A DNA stretch of 64,000 bases from NCBI GenBank assembly GCA_903845215.1, contig CAIMWI010000042.1:1-64000 (forward strand). The letters are read 5' to 3'. Positions 26,899 through 36,021 of this stretch are shown in pieces. The number at the start of each line of letters is the position of its first letter. The first letter of the stretch is position 1. The translations under genes were made by a program, and so were the position numbers. The notes below the pieces were generated by a model. The model saw only the letters and a program-made list of their open reading frames with translations, had not been told where the DNA came from and did not search any database. This DNA comes from an uncultured Rhodobacterales bacterium (lineage in GTDB: Bacteria; Pseudomonadota; Alphaproteobacteria; Rhodobacterales; Rhodobacteraceae).

Positions 26899-27765
26899 TT
26901 GCCCTCCCCAACCCCTTTGAAGGGCATTGTCCTGATGCTGGCGGCCATGGCAATTTTGCCGGGCATTGACGTCTTGGCAAAATTCTTGGGCCAAGACGGC
27001 GTGCCCGTGATGCAGATTGTTTGGGCGCGGCTGACATTTGGGGCCCTGCTCACCCTGCCTTTCGCAGTCCGCCACACGGGCCTTAGAGGGCTGGTGCCAG
27101 ATCAACCCGGCATCCACACGCTGCGCGCCAGCCTTTTGATGGCCGCCACTTTCTTTTTCTTTTGCGCGCTGAAATATCTGCCCATTGCCGATGCTTTGGC
27201 GATCTTTTTTGTTCAGCCTTTGGTCGTGACGGCGCTGTCCCCTTTGATCTTGAAAGAAACGGTGGGGCCTCGGCGTTGGGCGGCCGTTTGCGTGGGGTTT
27301 GTGGGCACGCTGATCATCATTCGGCCGGGCCTGACGGCACTGAACCCTGGCAGCCTGTTTGCCTTGGCTGCTGGCACCAGTCTTGCGCTGTACTTTCTGC
27401 TGACGCGCCGCATATCCGGTCGGGCCAAAGCCATCGTGACCACCTTTCACACCAACACCTTGGGCTGTCTTTTGGCATCGGTTCTGGTCGCTTTTGTTTG
27501 GCAAACCCCCACGCTGGCGCAATGGGCCCAATTTCTGGCTCTGGCAGCCATCGCAAACATTGGCCACTACTGCATCGTGCGCGCTTATGACAACGCCGAA
27601 GCGTCCCTGCTTGCCCCTTTGGCCTATACCGAGATGGTCACATCAACCCTGATGGGGCTGATCTTCTTTGGCGACTTTCCCGATCGTTGGACCTTTTTGG
27701 GTGTGGCGATCCTGATCTCATGCGCCATCTATATCTCGATGCGCGAAAGGAAAACCTTAGCCTAA
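26899..27765 (+). CDS. EamA/DMT-family inner-membrane transporter
   Basis: 288 residues with about ten hydrophobic helices in two EamA repeats, the second beginning near residue 147 (GSLFALAAGTSLALYFLLTR). DMT-family proteins export metabolites such as amino acids or purines, and some import carboxylated compounds. The reading opens with TTG at 26899, with GAAAGG upstream at about 6 nt; the next ATG is 12 residues inside the first helix. The substrate is unknown. Confidence 0.8.
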   Translation: MPSPTPLKGIVLMLAAMAILPGIDVLAKFLGQDGVPVMQIVWARLTFGALLTLPFAVRHTGLRGLVPDQPGIHTLRASLLMAATFFFFCALKYLPIADALAIFFVQPLVVTALSPLILKETVGPRRWAAVCVGFVGTLIIIRPGLTALNPGSLFALAAGTSLALYFLLTRRISGRAKAIVTTFHTNTLGCLLASVLVAFVWQTPTLAQWAQFLALAAIANIGHYCIVRAYDNAEASLLAPLAYTEMVTSTLMGLIFFGDFPDRWTFLGVAILISCAIYISMRERKTLA

Positions 27766-27826
27766 GCCCAGCCACTTTGCGCGTCGACCCCGTATTCTGA
27801 CAGACGGCGGCAAGACCCCGCGCAGA

Positions 27827-30043
27827 TCACAGGGCACTTGGACTGCCGGAAATACGGATCTCAGCCGAACCCTTCGCAACGCGCCCGATCATGGCAGCAC
27901 TTTTATCCCCTGCCTCGTGCAACTGCGCGATAAGATCTGCCGCTTGATCCCAAGGTACGGCCGCCAGCAAACCGCCACAGGTTTGCGGATCAAACAGCAA
28001 GGCTGCGCGCGGTGTTGCCAAGCCTTCACCGCGTATCCGCCCCAGCAGGGCCGCGCGATTTGCCGGGGCGAGGGACGAATACGCGCCCAAGGTGGCCAAA
28101 GCCTCGGCCCCGATCATCAGGGGCACTTGGTCAAGCCATAGGTCGGCGGCGGTTCCCGAGGCCTCCATCATCTCCATCACATGCCCGGCCAGTCCAAAGC
28201 CGGTGACATCGGTCATGGCATGGGCATGCGGCGCCAAAATGGCGGAAGCCTGCGCCAAAGGGCGGCGCATTTGGGTGAAACAGGCGGTCACCACTTCGCC
28301 CAGCAGAAAGGGGGGCATCCGCGCCATGGCCATTTCGGCGGCAAGGATCGTGCCTGATCCAAGAGGCTTGGTCAGGATCAGCGCATCCCCCGCCTCGGCG
28401 CCCTTTTTGGTCAAGGCACTTGCGGCAAGGCCTGTCACCGTAAAACCCAAGGTCAGTTCATGCCCTTGGCTTGTGTGCCCGCCCACCACATCAGCGCCGG
28501 CCTTGGCAAAAACAGCCGAGGCCGCACCCATCACCTCAGCCAAGGTGCGGGCCTGAAGGTCTTCTGACAGGCGCGGCAATATCACTTGGGCCAAGGCCAC
28601 TTGCGGCTGGGCCCCCATGGCCCAGATATCGCCCAAGGCATGGATCGCCGCAATCTCACCCATCAGACGCGGGTCGCAAGTGACAGTGCGCAGATGGTCT
28701 GTGGTGATAACTTGCACACCGTGATCGGTGCGCAAGATAGCCGCGTCATCGCCCACCCCGGTTAAAACGTCTTGCCGTTGCGGGCTGGGCAGGGCCTGCA
28801 TCATGGCCCTTAGCCCCTGTGACCCGACCTTGGCCCCACAGCCACCACACAGCGGCTTTTCTGACAAAGCTTCTGCCAATCCCAGAACCGCCGGGCTTGG
28901 CAGGTTCAGCTGGGCCATGGCCGGATAGTCGGCAAACTTGGCCATAAAGCGACGATCGATCCGGTCTTTCAGATGCCAAAGCCAAGCCCCGCCGCTGCGC
29001 AGGGCCCATTTATCCGCCAAGGCCGCGCGGCGGCCCAGCGAGATCAGCTTCAGGTAATCGCGCTGTGGCTGGAAACTCTGCATGGGTTCGCCGGTCAGCG
29101 TGGCGCGCAGATTGGCAAATAGCACAGGGGCTGCGCGCACGGCATAGACCCCCGCTTTGGGGCGCGGCGCGTGGGTGACATGCGCGCAATCGCCTGCGGC
29201 AAAAATCAACGGATCCGATGCGCGCAACTGTGCATCCACTGCAACAAAGCCATCGGTCAGCGTCAGCCCCGTGGATTGCAGCCAAGGCTGCGCCCGCGCG
29301 CCAGCCACCGTCAGGGTAAAGTCGGACGAAAGTCTGCGCCCGTCTGAAAGAACCACCTCCCCCGCCTCGGCCCGCAGGGGGCTAAGGGTGGACAGGACCG
29401 TCACCTCGTAGTATGCAAGCGCGCGCATCAGCCCTGCACGGCTGGCAGGACGCATCTGCGCCAAAAGCTGCGCGCCACGATCGACCAAAGTGACCTGCGG
29501 TTCAGCGCCCATCGCGCGCAACCGATGGGCCGAAGCCAGGGCCAGTTCCACCCCGCCAATGCCACCGCCAATCACAACGACGCGTGGTTTGGGCAAGGCG
29601 CGGGCCACAAAAATCTCCCACGCGCGGGCGTAATCTCCCAACGGCTTGGCCGAATGGGTGAAGTCGGCAAAGCCCGCAAGATCGGGCAGGTCCGAGGTGA
29701 TGCCGATGTCAATGCTGGCCAGATCATAGGGCAAGGGCGGGCGGCCTTGCAGGATCACGGTTTGCGCATCACGGTCGATGCCAATTGCGCGGTCCAATAT
29801 CAACCGCGCACCGGCAAAACGCGCCAGACGGACAAGGTCGATCATGATGTCGCCACGGTGATAATGGCCTGCAATCAAGCCGGGCAGCATACCGGTATAG
29901 GGAGCCACCGGATCAGGATTGATTATGGTCAACCGCACGCCAGCCAAGGGCTTCATCGCCCACATCCGCGCCACCAAGGCATGGGTATGCCCGCCGCCAA
30001 TCAGGACAAGGTCGCGCATCAGGGGCAGGTTTGGGTCTTGCAT
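27827..30043 (-). CDS. selD: selenide, water dikinase fused to an N-terminal NADH-dehydrogenase-like flavoprotein
   Basis: About 738 residues. Residues 1-380 form a pyridine-nucleotide-disulfide oxidoreductase-like FAD domain (VLIGGGHTHALV, VVVIGGGIGGVE, FAAGDCAHV). From about 395 the SelD domain follows, with Cys402 and Lys405 in CGGCGAKV, GVGDDAA, the ALGDIWAMGAQP stretch and GGHTSQG. SelD makes selenophosphate from selenide and ATP. The residues matching E. coli Cys17 and Lys20 are kept; the one matching Cys19 is Ala. The flavoprotein half may reduce a selenium source. ATG 30043 is chosen (AAGGA upstream); a GTG at 30070 is the alternative. The likely user is mnmH at 42535-43593. Confidence 0.92.
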   Translation of the reverse strand: MQDPNLPLMRDLVLIGGGHTHALVARMWAMKPLAGVRLTIINPDPVAPYTGMLPGLIAGHYHRGDIMIDLVRLARFAGARLILDRAIGIDRDAQTVILQGRPPLPYDLASIDIGITSDLPDLAGFADFTHSAKPLGDYARAWEIFVARALPKPRVVVIGGGIGGVELALASAHRLRAMGAEPQVTLVDRGAQLLAQMRPASRAGLMRALAYYEVTVLSTLSPLRAEAGEVVLSDGRRLSSDFTLTVAGARAQPWLQSTGLTLTDGFVAVDAQLRASDPLIFAAGDCAHVTHAPRPKAGVYAVRAAPVLFANLRATLTGEPMQSFQPQRDYLKLISLGRRAALADKWALRSGGAWLWHLKDRIDRRFMAKFADYPAMAQLNLPSPAVLGLAEALSEKPLCGGCGAKVGSQGLRAMMQALPSPQRQDVLTGVGDDAAILRTDHGVQVITTDHLRTVTCDPRLMGEIAAIHALGDIWAMGAQPQVALAQVILPRLSEDLQARTLAEVMGAASAVFAKAGADVVGGHTSQGHELTLGFTVTGLAASALTKKGAEAGDALILTKPLGSGTILAAEMAMARMPPFLLGEVVTACFTQMRRPLAQASAILAPHAHAMTDVTGFGLAGHVMEMMEASGTAADLWLDQVPLMIGAEALATLGAYSSLAPANRAALLGRIRGEGLATPRAALLFDPQTCGGLLAAVPWDQAADLIAQLHEAGDKSAAMIGRVAKGSAEIRISGSPSAL

Positions 30044-30143
30044 GGCGATCAGATCCTTGGGCTGCGCCACCCTATCCCCTTGCTTCAGAACATGAAAGCA
30101 GGGGATCGTCCCAAACGGTTTGCAGCCCGATAAAGGCGCGGTC

Positions 30144-31136
30144 CTAGGCTTGCACCTTTAAAACAATCTTGCCGATATGGCCCGGCGCTTCGATGCGGGC
30201 GTGGGCTGCGGCGGCCTCGGTCAGGGGGAATTCACTATCGAGAACGACCTTTAGCTTGCCCGCTACAACCAAAGGCCACACATTGGCTTCCACCTCGGTT
30301 GCGATGCGGGCTTTGGCAAGGTCAGATTGCGGGCGCAGGGTTGATCCGGTCAGGGTCAGGCGGCGCATCATCAGGTCGGCAAAGTTGACCTCGACCTTGG
30401 CACCTTGCAGAAAGGCGATTTGCACCAACCGCCCGTCATCGGCCAAAGAGCGCAGGTTTTGCGGCAGATAGGCCCCGCCCACCATATCAAGGATCAGGTT
30501 CATGCCCCCCGCCTTGCGCAAGATCTGCGCCCAGTCTTGCGTGCGGTAGTTCAGGCCCATCTCTGCGCCCAAATCCTGACAAATCCGCGCCTTGTCATCG
30601 CTGCCCGCTGTGGCAAAAACCCGCGCGCCCAAGGCATGGGCGATCTGGATGGCGGTCACCCCAATGCCCGATGTGCCCCCATGCACCAAAAACCGCTCAC
30701 CCGCCTTCAGCCCGCCGCGCATGACCACATTCGACCAGACGGTAAAACATGTTTCGGGCAAACAAGCCGCCTCGCGCAGCGACAGGCCCTGCGGGATGGG
30801 CAGGGCATGGACCTCGGCACAAGCGGCGTATTCGGCGTATCCGCCACCGGGCAAAAGGGCGCAGACCTGATCGCCCTCTTTATAGCGCGTACAGCCCGGC
30901 CCCAAAGCCACCACCGTGCCGGAACATTCCAACCCCGGCAGGGGCGAGGCCCCGGCGGGCGGCGCATAAGACCCCGCCCGTTGCAGCGCATCGGGGCGGT
31001 TCACGCCGGCATAGGCCAGCCGGATGATGATTTGGCCATGGCTTGGCACCGGAACCGGCACCATACAGGGCTGCAAGACCTCTGGCCCACCGGGTTCGGT
31101 GATGGCGATTGCGTGCATGTCGTATGACAGGGTCAT
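30144..31136 (-). CDS. NAD(P)H quinone oxidoreductase, PIG3 family (zinc-free MDR)
   Basis: 330 residues of the medium-chain reductase fold without the zinc ligands of alcohol dehydrogenases. The early GVNRPDALQRAGSY motif and the NADPH loop HGGTSGIGVTAIQ near residue 147 match the TP53I3/PIG3 and QorA group, which reduce quinones or enoyl compounds. RBS GAAAGGGG lies 7 nt before ATG 31136, inside the spacer after the COQ9 stop, so the two genes are one operon. Confidence 0.88.
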   Translation of the reverse strand: MTLSYDMHAIAITEPGGPEVLQPCMVPVPVPSHGQIIIRLAYAGVNRPDALQRAGSYAPPAGASPLPGLECSGTVVALGPGCTRYKEGDQVCALLPGGGYAEYAACAEVHALPIPQGLSLREAACLPETCFTVWSNVVMRGGLKAGERFLVHGGTSGIGVTAIQIAHALGARVFATAGSDDKARICQDLGAEMGLNYRTQDWAQILRKAGGMNLILDMVGGAYLPQNLRSLADDGRLVQIAFLQGAKVEVNFADLMMRRLTLTGSTLRPQSDLAKARIATEVEANVWPLVVAGKLKVVLDSEFPLTEAAAAHARIEAPGHIGKIVLKVQA

Positions 31137-31137
31137 T

Positions 31138-31833
31138 TTAAAGCCCCTTTCGGTAGTAGCCCGGCAAATCCTGCGCGGCACTTGGCGCACGGATGCGGTC
31201 GAAAAAGGCCAAGGGTCCGGTCATCAGCGCCTTGCCCAAGGGATTGGCATTAAACGCCGCCTTGGCCTTTTCAAAGGCCATGACATTGGCAATGCGGCGG
31301 TCCAGAAACTCCCACGTCGCAGCATGATCGGGGCTGTCATCGCCCAACCAATAAAGCACCGTTGCCGCATAAACCGCCGACAGCGTGGCGCGTTTGGAGT
31401 ACCAGTTTACGTCTGTCGACCTATCGCCCAAAGCGACCCAAATGGCATCCGCAGTGCCCCAAAGGGCCCGCGCCCCCTCGGCTGCGTAAAGCGGCAAAGA
31501 CAGCAACGCCGTGCCGCGCCGCACCGCCTCGGCATCGGTGTCTTGAAGGCGCAAGCGTACCGCCAAAGTCACCCGATCGCGAAAGCGCATGGCCTGCAAA
31601 TCTTGCTCGGCCAAGGCCGCAACCATCTGCTGATCGCCCAAACGGTGATAAGCCAGCGCCAGATCGACCCCGCCGCGCGGCACCAAGGCTTGCGCTTGCG
31701 CCAAGGTCAGGCCCGAATCAGCTGCAGCTTGCGTCAAAGCCGCCTGCGACCAGCCTTCAAAGGCCACGTGTGGCAGTGCTGCATAAACCAGCATTTCCAA
31801 CGTCTTATCCACATTCACCCCCGCCATCGCCAT
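31138..31833 (-). CDS. COQ9-family ubiquinone biosynthesis protein
   Basis: About 231 residues with a TetR-like all-helical fold. The N-terminal ALPHVAFEGWSQAAL and the C-terminal WYSKRATLSAVYAATVLYWLGD signature are diagnostic. COQ9 binds isoprenoid lipid and helps present quinone intermediates to COQ7. The start is uncertain: ATG 31833 and ATG 31827 both fit, and an upstream ATG at 31884 would overlap the rpsU promoter. The quinone oxidoreductase follows within 1 nt. Confidence 0.88.
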   Translation of the reverse strand: MAMAGVNVDKTLEMLVYAALPHVAFEGWSQAALTQAAADSGLTLAQAQALVPRGGVDLALAYHRLGDQQMVAALAEQDLQAMRFRDRVTLAVRLRLQDTDAEAVRRGTALLSLPLYAAEGARALWGTADAIWVALGDRSTDVNWYSKRATLSAVYAATVLYWLGDDSPDHAATWEFLDRRIANVMAFEKAKAAFNANPLGKALMTGPLAFFDRIRAPSAAQDLPGYYRKGL

Positions 31834-31935
31834 CCCCGCATTCCAGACCTTATAGACAAGCCCGTCGCCCTTTGCTAAGCGCAACGGGCCTGCACATCTA
31901 GTGCAACTCTAACTTAGGAAGGTGGTGACAACCAC

Positions 31936-32142
31936 ATGCAGGTCAGCGTCCGTGACAACAACGTCGAGCAAGCCCTTCGGGCTCTCAAGAAAAAGCTGCA
32001 GCGCGAAGGCGTGTTCCGCGAAATGAAGCTTAAGCAACATTTCGAGAAGCCCTCCGTCAAAAAAGCGCGCGAGCAAGCCGAAGCCGTTCGCCGTGCAAGG
32101 AAACTTGCGCGCAAGAAGCTTCAGCGTGAAGGCGGCGTTTAA
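31936..32142 (+). CDS. rpsU: 30S ribosomal protein S21
   Basis: 68 residues: [20 protein letters not shown] followed by the basic [16 protein letters not shown] tail, full length for S21. It takes part in translation initiation on the small subunit. AGGAAGG lies upstream of ATG 31936. It is divergent from COQ9 and ends at a strong terminator, so it is monocistronic. Confidence 0.97.
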   Translation: MQVSVRDNNVEQALRALKKKLQREGVFREMKLKQHFEKPSVKKAREQAEAVRRARKLARKKLQREGGV

Positions 32143-32217
32143 GCTTTGGCTTGAACATCGCCGGTCTTGAGCAAAGGCCGACGCAGCGAACACTGGGGCA
32201 GAGATGCCCACCCGATT

Positions 32218-32251
32218 GACCCCCGACCGCAAGGCCGGGGGTTTTTCTTTC
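32218..32251 (+). terminator. rho-independent terminator of rpsU
   Basis: Stem CCCCCG/CGGGGG with an inner CC/GG pair, followed by TTTTTCTTTCCTT. It lies 78 nt after the rpsU stop. Confidence 0.9.
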
Positions 32252-32383
32252 CTTAAATGTCTTTGCGAAAAACCAGCCCGCCAAAAGGGCAGCAAGCACA
32301 CCGCCCACCAAGGCGGGAACATTGGCGGGGGGGCATGTCCATAGGGCGCGAAGTATCGACTTGTTATAACAGCCCTATGTTCC

Positions 32384-32848
32384 CTAAACCGCCAATGCCG
32401 TTGTCTGCACCACTGTGCGCAGCGCGAACGACGACTGCATCTGCCGCACCCCCGGCAGGCGCGACAAAAAGCGGCGGTGGATGCGGGCGAAGTCTTCGGT
32501 GTCTTCGGCCATGATTTTGATCAGATAATCCGCCGATCCTGCCATCAAGTGACATTCCAGAATGTCTGGCACCTTGGCCACCTCGCGCTCAAAGGCGTCA
32601 AGCAGGTCTTCGGCTTGGCTTTGCAAGGTGATTTCGACGAAAACGATGGTCGGTTTGCCCATCTTGCGCGCATCCAGCAAGGCGACATAGGCGGCGATGA
32701 AACCGTCTTGCTCCAACCGCTGCACGCGGCGGTGGCAGGCCGAGGGCGACAGGTTCACCCGTTCGGACAGTTCGGCATTCGTCACTCGTGAGTCTTTTTG
32801 CAGCACCCCAAGGATACGACGGTCGATTGCGTCAAGCGGATCAAGCAT
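32384..32848 (-). CDS. Lrp/AsnC-family regulator, probable AldR
   Basis: 154 residues. An N-terminal winged HTH (LDAIDRRILGVLQKDSRVTNAELSERV region, recognition helix SPSACHRRVQRL) is followed by the RAM ligand domain (VFVEITL, ECHLMAGSADYLIKI). It is divergent from the alanine dehydrogenase gene, the standard AldR/ald arrangement, in which the regulator activates ald in response to alanine. The role is inferred from this position. Confidence 0.88.
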   Translation of the reverse strand: MLDPLDAIDRRILGVLQKDSRVTNAELSERVNLSPSACHRRVQRLEQDGFIAAYVALLDARKMGKPTIVFVEITLQSQAEDLLDAFEREVAKVPDILECHLMAGSADYLIKIMAEDTEDFARIHRRFLSRLPGVRQMQSSFALRTVVQTTALAV

Positions 32849-32981
32849 GGGAAAAATTCTCGTCCAAAGCCAGTTTCACGCAAAATATTACCAATTTCGC
32901 CCAATTGCACCAGCAAAATCTCAACCCATCTGCACCAGACTTGCGCCAGACTGATCCTATCGGCCCCAAGGGAGAGAGCAT
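32849..32981. promoter_or_regulatory. divergent regulator-ald control region
   Basis: 133 nt between two divergent starts. Its left half is AT-rich for this genome (CAAAATATTACCAATTTCGC and CAATTGCACC nearby), as expected for Lrp-type binding. No clear sigma70 boxes stand out. AAGGGAG precedes the ald ATG. Confidence 0.45.
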
Positions 32982-34100
32982 ATGAAAATCGGTTGCCCCA
33001 AAGAGATCAAACCGCAGGAATTCCGCGTCGGCATGACCCCCAACGCCGCGCGCGAGGCTGTGAACCGTGGCCATCAGGTCATGATCGAAACCAACGCTGG
33101 CGTGGGTGCGGGCTTTACCGATGCCGATTATGTCGCCGCAGGGGCCAAGATTGTTGACACGGCGGAAGAGGTGTTTGCCGCGTCAGAGATGATCGTCAAG
33201 GTCAAAGAACCCCAAGCCGTCGAGCGCAAGCGCCTGCGCGAGGGCCAAGTTTTGTTCACGTATCTGCACCTTGCCCCCGATCCAGAGCAAACCGCCGATC
33301 TTCTGGCCAGCGGTGTGACAGCGATTGCCTATGAAACCGTCACCGATGATCGCGGCGGCCTGCCCTTGCTGGCCCCCATGTCGGAAGTCGCAGGCCGTCT
33401 TGCGCCGCAAGTGGGCGCGTGGACGCTGCAAAAGGCCAATGGCGGGCGCGGTGTTTTGCTGGGCGGTGTGCCCGGTGTGTTGCCCGCCAAGGTTCTGGTG
33501 ATCGGCGGCGGTGTCGTGGGCACCCATGCGGGCAAGGTCGCGGCAGGTATGGGCGCGGATGTGACGGTGCTGGACCGTTCGGTCAACCGTCTGCGCTATC
33601 TGGACGATGTGTTTGGCGGGCAGTTCAAGAACGGCTATGCCGATGCCGCCACCACGATCGATCTGGCGCGTCAGGCCGATCTGATCATTGGCGCGGTGCT
33701 GATCCCCGGCGCTGCGGCCCCCAAGTTGATCTCGCGCGCGCAATTGTCAGAACTGAAACCGGGTGCAGCGCTGGTGGACGTGGCGATTGACCAAGGCGGG
33801 TGCTTTGAAACCTCGCATGCCACCACGCACCAAGACCCGATCTATGCCGTCGACGGGATCATGCACTACTGTGTGGCCAACATGCCCGGTGCCGTCGCGC
33901 GCACCTCGACGCTGGCTTTGGGCAATGCGACGATGCCCTTTATGCTGGCCTTGGCCGACAAGGGCTGGCGCAAAGCCTGTGCTGACGACAAGCACCTGCT
34001 GGCAGGCTTGAACACCCATGCAGGCAAGCTGACCTATGCCGCCGTGGGCTTGGCCTTGGGCTTGCCCACCATCTCGGCGGCTGACGCGCTGAAGATGTGA
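32982..34100 (+). CDS. ald: alanine dehydrogenase
   Basis: 372 residues. Substrate and catalytic residues are seen as Arg15, Lys75 (KVKEP) and His96 (YLHLAPD). The NAD loop GGGVVGTHAGKVAAGMGA lies near residue 173. It converts L-alanine and NAD to pyruvate, ammonium and NADH, feeding alanine into central metabolism. The length is typical. It is controlled by the divergent Lrp-type gene. Confidence 0.96.
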   Translation: MKIGCPKEIKPQEFRVGMTPNAAREAVNRGHQVMIETNAGVGAGFTDADYVAAGAKIVDTAEEVFAASEMIVKVKEPQAVERKRLREGQVLFTYLHLAPDPEQTADLLASGVTAIAYETVTDDRGGLPLLAPMSEVAGRLAPQVGAWTLQKANGGRGVLLGGVPGVLPAKVLVIGGGVVGTHAGKVAAGMGADVTVLDRSVNRLRYLDDVFGGQFKNGYADAATTIDLARQADLIIGAVLIPGAAAPKLISRAQLSELKPGAALVDVAIDQGGCFETSHATTHQDPIYAVDGIMHYCVANMPGAVARTSTLALGNATMPFMLALADKGWRKACADDKHLLAGLNTHAGKLTYAAVGLALGLPTISAADALKM

Positions 34101-34122
34101 TCTAGCGCCTTCAAAATTCACA

Positions 34123-34150
34123 CCAAGGGCGGCTTGCGTTCCGCCCTTGG
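34123..34150. terminator. perfect 10-bp inverted repeat after ald
   Basis: CCAAGGGCGG / CCGCCCTTGG with an 8-nt loop, 23 nt after the ald stop. No T-run follows on either strand, so it may be a 3'-end stabiliser or a factor-dependent terminator rather than an intrinsic one. Confidence 0.5.
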
Positions 34151-34226
34151 CCCTGCCCGCGGCCGCATTGAATTTGGCACTTTCCTATCCCAAAGAATCT
34201 GACTATACGCACCCTAACTTCCCCCT

Positions 34227-34266
34227 GAAAACGAGAAGATCGCGGCCTTGGGCCGCAGCCGTTTTC
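34227..34266 (+). promoter_or_regulatory. long hairpin in the trcR leader
   Basis: Outer arms GAAAACG/CGTTTTC enclose an inner GCGGCC/GGCCGC stem, ending 35 nt before the trcR ATG. It would fold in the 5' untranslated region and may affect mRNA stability or translation. There is no match I recognise to a riboswitch class. Confidence 0.4.
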
Positions 34267-34301
34267 CCGGTGTGGGAAAGATTTGTAAGGGGAATGATCC
34301 G

Positions 34302-35048
34302 ATGTCAAAGCCGCTGATGTCCAAAGCCACCGCTGTCTGGCTGGTGGATAATACCACACTCAGCTTCATTCAGATCGCGGATTTCTGCGGGATGCATGAA
34401 TTGGAAGTTCAAGGCATTGCCGATGGCGATGTGGCGATCGGGGTCAAAGGCTTTGACCCAGTGTCCAACAACCAGCTTGACGGGATCGAGATCGAGCGGG
34501 CGCAGGCTGATCCGTCCTATAGGCTAAAGCTCAAGTTCAACCTTTCCGCCGTGGGTGAAGAAAAGCGGCGTGGGCCGCGCTACACCCCGCTGTCCAAGCG
34601 CCAAGATCGCCCTGCCGCGATCTTGTGGCTGGTCAAATTCCACCCCGAATTGTCTGATGGGGCCGTCGGCAAACTTGTGGGCACAACCAAACCCACGATC
34701 CAAGCCATCCGCGAGCGCACCCATTGGAACATTGGCCAGATCACGCCGATTGATCCGGTGGCCCTGGGCCTGTGCAAACAGACCGAGCTTGACACCGCTG
34801 TCCAAGCTGCGGCGCGCAAGAAAGCCTCTGAAGGCGTGGTCATGTCAGATGACGAGCGGCGCAAGTTGGTCAGCACATCGCAGTCCTTGGGGATGTCAGA
34901 CGCGCCCAAAATGCCCTCGGGGCTAGAGGCCTTTACCCGCGCCGAAGACCGCCCCCGCGCAGAAAAGCCCGCAGATTTCTCGGATGCGGAAAGCTTTTTC
35001 AACCTGCCGCAAAGCGATGACGACAAGGATGACGACGACGTTTTGTAA
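34302..35048 (+). CDS. trcR: DUF1013 cell-cycle transcriptional regulator TrcR
   Basis: 248 residues, matching the alphaproteobacterial DUF1013 family from MSKPLMSKATAVWLVDNTTL through the central KLVGTTKPTIQAIRERTHWN helix-turn-helix-like segment. The C-terminus is strongly acidic (SDDDKDDDDVL). The Caulobacter relative TrcR associates with RNA polymerase and cell-cycle promoters. ATG 34302 follows AAGGGGA by 8 nt. A structured leader and a strong terminator frame it as a single-gene unit. Confidence 0.88.
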   Translation: MSKPLMSKATAVWLVDNTTLSFIQIADFCGMHELEVQGIADGDVAIGVKGFDPVSNNQLDGIEIERAQADPSYRLKLKFNLSAVGEEKRRGPRYTPLSKRQDRPAAILWLVKFHPELSDGAVGKLVGTTKPTIQAIRERTHWNIGQITPIDPVALGLCKQTELDTAVQAAARKKASEGVVMSDDERRKLVSTSQSLGMSDAPKMPSGLEAFTRAEDRPRAEKPADFSDAESFFNLPQSDDDKDDDDVL

Positions 35049-35087
35049 GAAAATCACGGCAAGGCTGATCCCAATTGGGTCAAAACA

Positions 35088-35117
35088 GCCCGCATCCCTA
35101 GGGTGCGGGCTTCTTGT
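35088..35117 (+). terminator. rho-independent terminator of trcR
   Basis: Stem GCCCGCATCCC / GGGTGCGGGC with one bulged base and a TA loop, then TTCTTGTT. It lies 40 nt after the stop. Confidence 0.75.
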
Positions 35118-35216
35118 TGGGTGCAAGGCCAAGGCTTGCCGCGACAGGCTTGGTGTGATGTAAGATAAGCCGAGCGCCCGCCCAGGGGCCAATTTTCCAA
35201 GCGGCGCGAGGTTGCC

Positions 35217-36014
35217 ATGACTGACCGATCTTATCGCTTCACCCATGCTATCACGCGCAAGCCCGCTGCAAGCATCATCAACGGGTTGCGCGCCGTGGAT
35301 ACTGGCACGCCGTCTTTGGCGCTGATGCGCCAGCACCACGCCGATTACACCGCAGCACTGCGCTCGACGGGCGCTGTGATCGTGGAACTGGATGCCGCAG
35401 AAGCCTTTCCGGATTCGGTCTTTGTCGAGGATACAGCCCTATGCTTGCCCGAAGGGGCAGTTGTGATGCGCCCCGGCGCGCCGACGCGTTTGGGCGAAGC
35501 GGCCCTTATGGCACCGCATCTGGCGGCCCTTTATGTCGATGTCCGCACGATCAGCGGGGCCGACAGCTTCATCGAAGCCGGCGATATCCTTACCACCGAA
35601 ACCGAGGTTCTGGTTGGCCGTTCAGCGCGCACCAATGGCGCAGGCATTGCCGAACTGGCCGCAACCGTCGCATCTTGGGGCCATAAAGTGCGCGAGGTTT
35701 TTACCCCGCCCGGTGTGCTGCATTTCAAAACTGATTGCTCGCTGCTGGATGCCCAAACCATCCTATCCACCGAACGCCTTGACGCCTCGGGCTGTTTTGC
35801 GGGCTACCGCGTGATCCACACGGCCGAGGGTGAAGAGGCCTGCGCAAATGCGATCCGCTTTAACGATCTGGTGTTGATGCCCGCAGGTTTCCCGCGCACC
35901 CGCGACAAGTTGGTCGCGGCGGGCTATGATGTGCGCGAGATCGGCAATTCGGAATGCGCCAAGCTGGATGGCGGGATGTCGTGCCTATCGCTGCGCTTTT
36001 CTCCGCCCGTTTAA
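35217..36014 (+). CDS. dimethylarginine dimethylaminohydrolase (DDAH) family
   Basis: 265 residues of the amidinotransferase fold. The catalytic elements are visible: FPDSVFVEDTA (65-74), Glu120 in FIEAGD, His169 in LHFKTD and the nucleophile Cys256 in GGMSCLSLRF. DDAH hydrolyses methylated arginines to citrulline and a methylamine; some relatives are plain arginine-type hydrolases. Release of dimethylamine would connect to the methylamine-type genes elsewhere in the window, but that link is speculative. It is convergent with recR. Confidence 0.88.
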   Translation: MTDRSYRFTHAITRKPAASIINGLRAVDTGTPSLALMRQHHADYTAALRSTGAVIVELDAAEAFPDSVFVEDTALCLPEGAVVMRPGAPTRLGEAALMAPHLAALYVDVRTISGADSFIEAGDILTTETEVLVGRSARTNGAGIAELAATVASWGHKVREVFTPPGVLHFKTDCSLLDAQTILSTERLDASGCFAGYRVIHTAEGEEACANAIRFNDLVLMPAGFPRTRDKLVAAGYDVREIGNSECAKLDGGMSCLSLRFSPPV

Positions 36015-36021
36015 CAGCGCC

